A DNA stretch of 38,580 nucleotides from Candidatus Binatia bacterium (GTDB lineage: Bacteria > Desulfobacterota > Binatia > UBA9968). A program made the position numbers and the translations under genes. How positions within the stretch are numbered: the stretch's first letter is position 1; every line of letters begins with the position of its first letter. The stretch lies in the NCBI GenBank assembly GCA_025924215.1, contig JAICEJ010000003.1, forward strand, positions 1 through 38,580, in the 5' to 3' direction. Positions 31,849 to 38,580 of the stretch are shown here, one piece after another. The notes beneath the pieces are model-generated. The model was not told the origin of the DNA. It did no database searches and worked only from the letters and a program-made list of their open reading frames with translations.

Positions 31849-33108
31849 CTATGCTGAGCCATCTGGATTCGCTAAATCTTTGAGAGTGACCGCTGCCAAA
31901 TTTTCGTGAATGATTGCCTCACGCCTTCGCAGAAATTCTGCTACCGGATCGCTGTTATCGCTGCCGGGATCAGCCGGGCCATGCAGAATGTCGAGAATTT
32001 CCGTTGCCGGTATCTGTTCGGGGGGTCTCGCTAGACTGACGCCGGCGGGCTCGGCGGACCTCAGGACCAAGCCGCGGCCGATGTATTTCTCCAGCAAACT
32101 GTCGAGTTGGTCGGGCGGCACTCCGAGCGCGCGGCTTAAATTTTTTTCCGTTGCCGGAGGCTTGCCGGTAATGAATCGCTGGCCAATCTCACACATCAAT
32201 GTTAAGGCCAATTGTTCTTCAAACAGGTGACCCTGCTTCGCCGCAGCAGCGCCCGGCAGGTAAACCGAGGAGTGTTGATGTAGATAGCCGACTTGGGCGC
32301 CGATCAGGATTACCAGCCAGGCCGCATACAGCCACACCAAAAAGACCACTAGAATCGCGAAGCCCGAATAGATCGCGGCATAGCTCACCGAGTTAACGAT
32401 GAATGCGGTGAAAACGATACTCATCAACTGCCACAGAATTGCCGCCACCCCGGCGCCGATCATCGATGAACTCAGAGGCACGTGCGTGCTAGGCATAAAC
32501 TTATAGAGAAAAGCGAATGCCGCCCAGAGAAATAATAATGGCAGAAAGCGCGTTAGCAGCGCGAACCTGAGGCCAAATACAGTCGTGTCCACCAGCCGTT
32601 GCACGAGCCAGTAACTCTGGGCCGACGCAATCACGGCAAAAGCGGCGAAGATGAGAACCGGACCGACCAATAGCAGCCCCATGTATTCACCGTAGCGTCG
32701 GGTCCAAGTGCGGGATGGCTGTGCTCGCCAGATCTGGTTCAATGCTTCCTCAACCGTGCTTACGAGATAAATCACCGAATAAAATAGCCCTGCGACACCA
32801 ACGGCGCCGAGAACATCGACGCGAGTATTGTCGACGAACCCGATCAAGCGGCGAGTGATCTCAATCCGCTCCGGTCCGAGAGGGGCGAGAGCTTGAGTCA
32901 AGAATGGCTCGATCAACTGCTGAACGCCGAAAGCTTTGAGCACAGAAAACGTCACCGCGAGAAGCGGCACCAGAGACAGCAATGTCGCATAGGTTAAGCT
33001 TGCCGCACGCAAGCCCAGCATATTCTCGTAGTACTTGAGAAAAAGCAGGTGGAAAAATTGCGCGGAACGTATCCGCAGCGGCTTAAGCACCCGCAAAAAC
33101 GAGCGCAC
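31849..33108 (-). CDS. yihY: YihY/BrkB-family inner-membrane protein
   Basis: An integral membrane protein of about 419 residues in the YihY (formerly annotated RNase BN) family. Six or so transmembrane segments in the N-terminal 290 residues, including the conserved LRAASLTYATLLSLVPLLAV start, and a soluble C-terminal domain (about 300-419) resembling a winged helix, as in longer UPF0761 members. The function is unknown; an RNase role was withdrawn for the E. coli protein. Start either TTG 33114 or GTG 33108; GTG is preferred for its spacing to GGGGAG. Co-occurs with stress genes in many proteobacteria. Confidence 0.9.
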   Translation of the reverse strand: MRSFLRVLKPLRIRSAQFFHLLFLKYYENMLGLRAASLTYATLLSLVPLLAVTFSVLKAFGVQQLIEPFLTQALAPLGPERIEITRRLIGFVDNTRVDVLGAVGVAGLFYSVIYLVSTVEEALNQIWRAQPSRTWTRRYGEYMGLLLVGPVLIFAAFAVIASAQSYWLVQRLVDTTVFGLRFALLTRFLPLLFLWAAFAFLYKFMPSTHVPLSSSMIGAGVAAILWQLMSIVFTAFIVNSVSYAAIYSGFAILVVFLVWLYAAWLVILIGAQVGYLHQHSSVYLPGAAAAKQGHLFEEQLALTLMCEIGQRFITGKPPATEKNLSRALGVPPDQLDSLLEKYIGRGLVLRSAEPAGVSLARPPEQIPATEILDILHGPADPGSDNSDPVAEFLRRREAIIHENLAAVTLKDLANPDGSA

Positions 33109-33420
33109 TTTCAAGCTTCTCCCCGGTGCGGATTAGGCAATCGACGCGCGGCGCAACTATGCCTCAGATAGAACATAAGAGGGAGAAGCGGCAAAAAATA
33201 TGCCGGTTGGTGACTTAGTCGACTGGGCGCAGCTCTTCATCGCCGCAATTTGATCGGAATTAGAGATGTCCCAAAGATGACTTGGCGATTCACCGACGGT
33301 TTTTTATCTGAGCAACGGATTTATTCCCCGTGCAGGATCGGTTCTAGGCAGGGGAACGCGAACGATAGATGAAGGGGCGAGTGCTGCCGAGATCATACCA
33401 AGCTTAGGGTAGACAGAGCC
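33109..33420. other. Intergenic region before YihY gene
   Basis: About 310 bases. I see no gene, repeat or sigma-54 box in it. Confidence 0.45.
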
Positions 33421-36400
33421 TTACAAACGTCTGTCTTGAGCTAAGTTAACCGCAATCAGCCTGTCGACTTCTTTGATATCGAAAGGCTTCATCAGATAAT
33501 CGTCAAAGCCAACTTGGCGCGCGCGTAGACGCTCTTCGTAACCATGGCCGGACAAGGCCACAAATACAGTTCCCGCGAGTGACTGGTTCGCTTTGAGCCG
33601 GCGGAACACCTCATACCCGCTGATGTCCGGCAGGCTGATATCCAACAGCACAAGATCCGGCGCAAACTCTCGTGCAACGCGAATCGCTGCATGTCCCGTC
33701 GAAGCGCTGCGGACCGTATGACCCTCCAGTTCAAGCAAACGGCTGGTCGCATTCAGTGCCACCGGACGATCATCGACCACCAAAATGCGCCAGTGCTTTG
33801 GCGTTGAGGAAGCCGTCAAAGAATCGTCAGCAGCCGCAGTATCCGGGCCCGGTTGAGGCTCAATTAAGCTCAACGAAGCTTGATCAGGGACCGGCTTGGC
33901 GGTGTAGCGCGCGATCATAGATAGCAGTGTTTCGAATTCGATAGGCTTCGGGAGGTAGTCATCGCAACCGGCCTTTAAGCATTTCTCTCGGTCACTGGGC
34001 ATAGCCGCTGCAGTTACGGCAATCACTGGTTTGCGAAATCCCAACTGCCGGATTCGGCGAGCAACCTCATAACCATCGAGCCGCGGCATTTGAATGTCCA
34101 AAAGAACCACATCCAAGTCATCCCCGGCTTGCTGAACCACCTCAAGCGCCGCCTCGCCGCTATCGGTCAAGGTCACTCGACCCCCGGCATCTTCGATAAA
34201 ACAGCCCATGAGGCGGCGGATCTCCGGTTGGTCTTCGCAGATCAAGACCCGCGCAGCCATCTTCTCGGCGAACAATCGCGCCACGCCGCCGTTCTTCTGG
34301 ATCATCGAAGAAGCGTAGGAGGCATTGGAGAGCACTTGGACTGGAATCGTCACCCGGAAGGTGCTGCCGCGACCACATAAACTCTCGACCGCAATAGCAC
34401 CGCCGAGAGCGCCAACCAAACGCCTCGTAATTGCCAATCCGAGGCCCGTGCCGCCATAAACTTTCGTTACCGAACTATCGCCTTGTGTAAACGGACGAAA
34501 TAAGTTTTGCTGCTGTTCTTCGGTCATACCGATACCCGAGTCGCTAACTTCAAACTGCAGCTGCGACTCCGCTCGTAGAAACCGCACGGCAAACTCGACC
34601 TTGCCGTGATCGGTAAACTTGATCGCGTTGCTCAATAAGTTGATCAGAATCTGGCGCAATCTTTTCGAATCGCTCTCGATTTTTTGCGGAATAAACCCGT
34701 CGTATTTTAAAAACAGCGGCAATGCCTTTTCTTTCGCATTCACTTCCATGAGCGCGTAAACTTCGCTTAAAAAAGCCGGCAAATAAATCGTTTCTCGATC
34801 AAGCTCGACACCCTGTGCCTCAATTTTGGCCAGGTCTAGAATGTCATTGATGATCTGCAACAGATACTGGCCGCTTTGCTTGATCGTGCGCACGCAATCG
34901 AGATCGTTGGGATCCTTCAGGCGGTTCAATAAGATTTCAGCGTATCCCAAGACTCCGGTGAGGGGACTGCGAATCTCATGACTCATGTTGGCGAGGAATT
35001 CACTCTTGGCGTAGCTCGCCGTATCGGCCGCCTCTTTGGCATCTATCAACGCCTGCTCCACCTGCTTGCGGCCCGTGGCGTCACGCACCAGACCGGTGAA
35101 GAATCGGCGCGGGCCGATCATGGTCTCGCTAACCCCTAAATCCACCGGGAACTCGCTGCCGTCCTTGCGCCGGCCCCGCACCTCGCGGCCAACGTCGATC
35201 ACCTTGCGTTCTCCGGTCCGGCGATAGTGATTCAAGTAGTCGTTGTGTTCGGACCGGTAGGGTTCGGCCATGAGCATTGAGAGATTGCGCCCGATCAGTT
35301 CGCGCGTTGAATAACCGAACATCTTCTCGACGGCTGGATTGACGGAGGCAATGATGCCATTCTCATCAATGGTGATGATTCCATCTACCGCAGTCTCAAC
35401 GATGGCTTTTAAATGAGCGGCCGCCTCAGCCACCGCCTGCTCCGCTTCCTCAAGAATTGTGATGTCTCGATTGACCTCGAGAATGACTTCGCCATCGGGC
35501 CGTGCGATCCGCTGCTGCCGGCTGAGAACTGCCACCTGGCCGCCGCGTTTGTTGACATGGCTGATCCGCCCTTCCCATTCGCCTTCACGGCGAATTTGAT
35601 CTTCGATCTCCTGCAGGGACACCGACTGGCTAGTTTTTAGTAGATCCTGCATCGACCGACCAGTGGCCTCCTCGGCGGAATAGCCGTAGAGCTTTTCAGC
35701 GCCTTCATTCCAGTACTCGATACCGTGAGCCACGCTCCAGACGCTGATCGCATCCAATGACAGATCCAAAAGCCGCGATTGCTGCTCGCGCTGTTGCTCG
35801 ATTCTCTTGCGCTCGGTAATATCTCGCGCAGTCACAGACACGCCGATGACTTCTTGATCGACCTTGATCGGTGAGATGGTTAAAGACACGTCAACCCGGC
35901 TGCCGTCCTTACGCCGGCGTACCGTCTCCAGCTGATCGATAGCTTCGCCACGTCTCAATGTTTCCGTTATTTGCGCCGATTCATCCGAATAATCTGGCGG
36001 CACATAAATCTCGGCAGTCTGACCTAACGCTTCCTCTGCCGCCCAGCCGAAAAGTTTCTCTGCCGCCCGATTCCACGTGACGATCTTGGAATCTCGTGAG
36101 AACGAGATGACGGCGTCCTGGGATGATGTGACGATGGCGGCGAGATGAGCGAGGCTCTGTTCCCATGATTTGCGGTCATGGATATCCAAGCTAGTGCCGA
36201 ACCAGTCGGTAATCAGGCCGCCCGCATCCTTGACCGGAAGAGCTTTCGCGATAAACCAGCGATATTCGCCATCGTGACGCCGGCAACGCAACTCCATCTC
36301 GTAACCATCCCCTCGAGCGACAGCCTGATCCCATTTTGAGAGCGCCTGCTCCCGATCTCCCGGATGTAGCGCGTCCAACCAACCAACACCGAGCGCCTGC

Positions 36401-38580
36401 TCCGGCTTAAAACCGGTATACTCGTACCAGCGGTCGTTGAGCGAATAGCACCAGCCGTCCGCACGGCAAGCCCAGACGAACACCGGCACATAGTTGGACA
36501 GCATGCGCAGCCGTTCTTCACTGTCCCGCAGCGCGCGCTCCGCCTTCTTCTCTTTGGTGATGTCCTGGGCCTCGATCACGGTGCCGACGGGCATGCCGTC
36601 TTGAATTATCGAGCTGGCGGCGCAACGCACAGAGAAAAAGGTGCCGTCCTTGCGCACGAACATCTCTTCGTGACCTGTAATTCTTTCGTCAAACGGCAGC
36701 ACACTATGAAGTCGACAATCGCCGATCGGGTAAGGCGAGCCGTCGGGCCGGCTGTGATGAATCTTTTCATGCAGAATCTGGCCGATCAGCTCTTGCTCAT
36801 CATACCCGGTCAAATGCCTTGCCGCCGGATTGGCGAAGGTAACGCGTCCCATCGGATCGGTCATAAACAACATCGATGGTGCATTATCTGTAATTGTTTC
36901 TAGCAGTTGCTTTTGGTGGCGCAGCTCTTCTTCGGCTCGCTTGGTTTCAGTAATGTCGATGTTGACGCCAAGAACGCGAGTTAGCTCGCCGGCGGCGTCG
37001 TACCAACCCTGGCCCTTGGAAGATACCCAGTGAATCTTTCCGGAAGGATGCAAAATGCGATATTCCAAAGTGAACGGCTGCCGCTGCCGAATGGCCTCAG
37101 CACGCTCAGCCTCCACTCGCTCAAGGTCCTCCGGATGAACCAGCTTTTGCCAGTGCTCGTAACGGGTCATGCCGCGGGCGGGCACTCCATAGACCATCTC
37201 TTGCTCGGGTGTCCATGCTAAATCGTTGGTTCGCGCGTTCCAGTCGAAGATTCCAAGATGAGCGCTGACCTGCGCCAAACGAAGCCGCTCAGCAGTCTCG
37301 TGAAAGGCATCCTCAGCGCGTTTCCGGTCGGTGAAGTCAAACACGATGCCAAGAAACCGAACCGCCGCACCCGCATCATCGTAGAGAAACCGGCCGAATG
37401 GCGCCAGCCAGCGAATCTCGCCATTGTCGGCGCGTATGATTCGGTGTTCCAGACAATAGAGGGATCGGGACGACTTTGCCCGCTCCATCGCTTGCGCGAC
37501 ACCGGCGAAATCCTCAGGGTAAATACGCGAGCGCCACATCTGGCGGGTGACGGGTTCGGCATCCGAATCGTATCCCAAGAGCGAGTACAGCTCCCGATTC
37601 CAGACTAAAGTGTCGGTTCGCAAATCCACATCCCAGATTCCCATGCCGGCGCCGTCCACCGCCAGCCGGAGCCTGCTTTCACTTTGCTCCAGCCGCTCCA
37701 CCTGGTGCCGTGACTCCGCCAGGAGGCGCAGACGCTCTTGCGCCATCGCCACGTAATGGCAAATCGTCCGCATGAAGTCGATTTCGTCATTGTCAAAACC
37801 GTCGCGTCTCTTACTCGCGAAACATAGTGTGCCGATCAAACGCTCGGCAAGCAGCAGAGGATGACCGGCATAGGCCGAAAAGCCCCGCGCCTGGGCAGAC
37901 TTTGCCTGTTGATCATCGACCTTCTTGAGTGCTTCCCGGATAACCTCCTGGCGTAAATGCGCAGGAACCTCATGGAGCGATTTGCTGATATCGAGTGGCT
38001 GTGAGGCGGGCAACGCATCAGGGTCTGCATCGCCGCGGGACTCCAGCACGAGGGCGGAACCGGAGCTGTCCACCCGGTAATTGAAGTAGGTATCCAATGC
38101 GAGGTGCTGTCGCACCGTCTCGAAAACTTCTCTGATCATCACAGTGGGATCATGCGCGGTAAGCAGTCGCTCCGAGACTTGCGCAAGCAACGCCAGTCGT
38201 TCGTTCTGCCGGCGCGCTCGCTCTTCAGCGCGCTTGCCCTCGCTGATGTCGACGACGACAGAGATTGTCCGCTCCGGCACGCCCGTGGCATCGCGGATCA
38301 ATTTGACGTTGATCGAGACCCAGAGAATTCGCCCGTCTTTGCGCACCAGACGTTTTTCTCCGACCAGGTCCTCGGTTTCGCCTCGCAATAATGCGGCTAT
38401 TAACTCGGCTTCACGGCGGCGATCGTCTGGGTGAGTCAGGTCGGATGGCGACAAGCCCAACAGCTCTGACTCGGTATAACCAACCAGCTCACAGAAACAT
38501 TTATTGACGCGAATGAATTTTCCCGTTGAGGCATCGATTTGCGTCTTGCCGACGCCGGCCAGCTCGAAGCTGGCGCGAAA
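33421..38580 (-). CDS. Giant hybrid histidine kinase, 8 PAS + GAF, N-terminus off window
   Basis: The frame is open to the window end (38580), so the visible 1719 residues lack the N-terminus. From the edge: a partial PAS, GAF (about 95-250), then PAS domains B to H, each with the usual PAS-PAC end ('DIT..K..AE'), to about 1140. HisKA follows with His1201 in MSHEIRSPL, then HATPase_c (about 1300-1420, with NLLSNAIKF, DSGIGM and GTGLGLAI). Two receivers close it, with Asp1495 in LLDIQMPRLDG and Asp1647 in LLDISLPDISG. Numbers count from base 38580. No transmembrane segment is seen in this part, so it is probably a soluble multi-input sensor. Output would need a separate phosphotransfer or response regulator; none is adjacent. 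Confidence 0.95.
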   Translation of the reverse strand, partial: FRASFELAGVGKTQIDASTGKFIRVNKCFCELVGYTESELLGLSPSDLTHPDDRRREAELIAALLRGETEDLVGEKRLVRKDGRILWVSINVKLIRDATGVPERTISVVVDISEGKRAEERARRQNERLALLAQVSERLLTAHDPTVMIREVFETVRQHLALDTYFNYRVDSSGSALVLESRGDADPDALPASQPLDISKSLHEVPAHLRQEVIREALKKVDDQQAKSAQARGFSAYAGHPLLLAERLIGTLCFASKRRDGFDNDEIDFMRTICHYVAMAQERLRLLAESRHQVERLEQSESRLRLAVDGAGMGIWDVDLRTDTLVWNRELYSLLGYDSDAEPVTRQMWRSRIYPEDFAGVAQAMERAKSSRSLYCLEHRIIRADNGEIRWLAPFGRFLYDDAGAAVRFLGIVFDFTDRKRAEDAFHETAERLRLAQVSAHLGIFDWNARTNDLAWTPEQEMVYGVPARGMTRYEHWQKLVHPEDLERVEAERAEAIRQRQPFTLEYRILHPSGKIHWVSSKGQGWYDAAGELTRVLGVNIDITETKRAEEELRHQKQLLETITDNAPSMLFMTDPMGRVTFANPAARHLTGYDEQELIGQILHEKIHHSRPDGSPYPIGDCRLHSVLPFDERITGHEEMFVRKDGTFFSVRCAASSIIQDGMPVGTVIEAQDITKEKKAERALRDSEERLRMLSNYVPVFVWACRADGWCYSLNDRWYEYTGFKPEQALGVGWLDALHPGDREQALSKWDQAVARGDGYEMELRCRRHDGEYRWFIAKALPVKDAGGLITDWFGTSLDIHDRKSWEQSLAHLAAIVTSSQDAVISFSRDSKIVTWNRAAEKLFGWAAEEALGQTAEIYVPPDYSDESAQITETLRRGEAIDQLETVRRRKDGSRVDVSLTISPIKVDQEVIGVSVTARDITERKRIEQQREQQSRLLDLSLDAISVWSVAHGIEYWNEGAEKLYGYSAEEATGRSMQDLLKTSQSVSLQEIEDQIRREGEWEGRISHVNKRGGQVAVLSRQQRIARPDGEVILEVNRDITILEEAEQAVAEAAAHLKAIVETAVDGIITIDENGIIASVNPAVEKMFGYSTRELIGRNLSMLMAEPYRSEHNDYLNHYRRTGERKVIDVGREVRGRRKDGSEFPVDLGVSETMIGPRRFFTGLVRDATGRKQVEQALIDAKEAADTASYAKSEFLANMSHEIRSPLTGVLGYAEILLNRLKDPNDLDCVRTIKQSGQYLLQIINDILDLAKIEAQGVELDRETIYLPAFLSEVYALMEVNAKEKALPLFLKYDGFIPQKIESDSKRLRQILINLLSNAIKFTDHGKVEFAVRFLRAESQLQFEVSDSGIGMTEEQQQNLFRPFTQGDSSVTKVYGGTGLGLAITRRLVGALGGAIAVESLCGRGSTFRVTIPVQVLSNASYASSMIQKNGGVARLFAEKMAARVLICEDQPEIRRLMGCFIEDAGGRVTLTDSGEAALEVVQQAGDDLDVVLLDIQMPRLDGYEVARRIRQLGFRKPVIAVTAAAMPSDREKCLKAGCDDYLPKPIEFETLLSMIARYTAKPVPDQASLSLIEPQPGPDTAAADDSLTASSTPKHWRILVVDDRPVALNATSRLLELEGHTVRSASTGHAAIRVAREFAPDLVLLDISLPDISGYEVFRRLKANQSLAGTVFVALSGHGYEERLRARQVGFDDYLMKPFDIKEVDRLIAVNLAQDRRL

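Noticed and set aside
15767-33299. 13-base identity GATTCACCGACGG near 15770 and 33286
   Set aside because: In 38.6 kb on both strands, tens of 13-base repeats are expected by chance, and neither copy is at a consistent position relative to a gene.

Overview
The window looks like chromosomal DNA of an uncultured Gram-negative bacterium. It encodes an Omp85/TamA-type outer-membrane protein with TamB, several lipoproteins, a small outer-membrane barrel and a two-domain periplasmic protein. Moderate GC, many sigma-54-type promoters and the gene set would fit a soil or sediment deltaproteobacterial-grade lineage (Desulfobacterota/Binatota-like) or a relative. That placement is inference, because no rRNA or marker gene is present. 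I see no tRNA, rRNA, CRISPR array, prophage or intact insertion sequence.

Layout. 1-7.0 kb: 3' part of a topoisomerase IB gene, a GH13 alpha-glucosidase-type enzyme, a truncated phosphoribosyltransferase remnant, a small basic protein, a receiver-only response regulator, a tandem PRC-barrel protein and a RecQ-type helicase. 7.1-11.1 kb: phospholipase D-type protein, an orphan 95-residue protein, a DUF3618-like/DUF883-like pair, a mini zinc-finger protein and a CsbD protein. 11.2-17.6 kb: metallophosphoesterase plus nucleotidyltransferase, a DUF748 protein, a DUF3309 peptide, an internally duplicated secreted protein, a glycine-zipper stress protein and a DksA/TraR protein. 17.6-25.9 kb: PAS histidine kinase, an orphan sensory-rhodopsin-transducer family protein, and tamA-tamB. 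26-33.1 kb: AI-2E-type permease, proline-rich protein, a receiver/BON merged frame, DUF1328 and DUF3096 peptides, a lipoprotein-M48 protease operon, an outer-membrane barrel, an Lmo0937-like peptide and YihY. 33.4 kb to the end: a very large hybrid histidine kinase with eight PAS domains, cut by the window edge.

Most of these families recur in general-stress and envelope-stress islands of proteobacteria (small membrane peptides, CsbD, BON, PRC-barrel, DUF883, YihY, PLD, topoisomerase IB). The most striking signal is regulatory. Seven promoters match the sigma-54 -24/-12 core TGGCA(T/C)-N5-TTGC exactly. Each lies just upstream of, and points at, a gene of this stress/envelope class, with a predicted leader of about 15-56 nt. 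Several weaker versions occur at further genes of the same class. Genes that look like housekeeping or DNA-metabolism functions (RecQ, GH13, tamAB, metallophosphoesterase) lack the motif. The window therefore looks like part of a sigma-54-driven stress regulon, a role usually filled by ECF or SigB-type sigma factors. The enhancer-binding activator it would need is not in the window. The PAS kinases and receiver proteins are candidate inputs, but nothing in the sequence links them to it directly.
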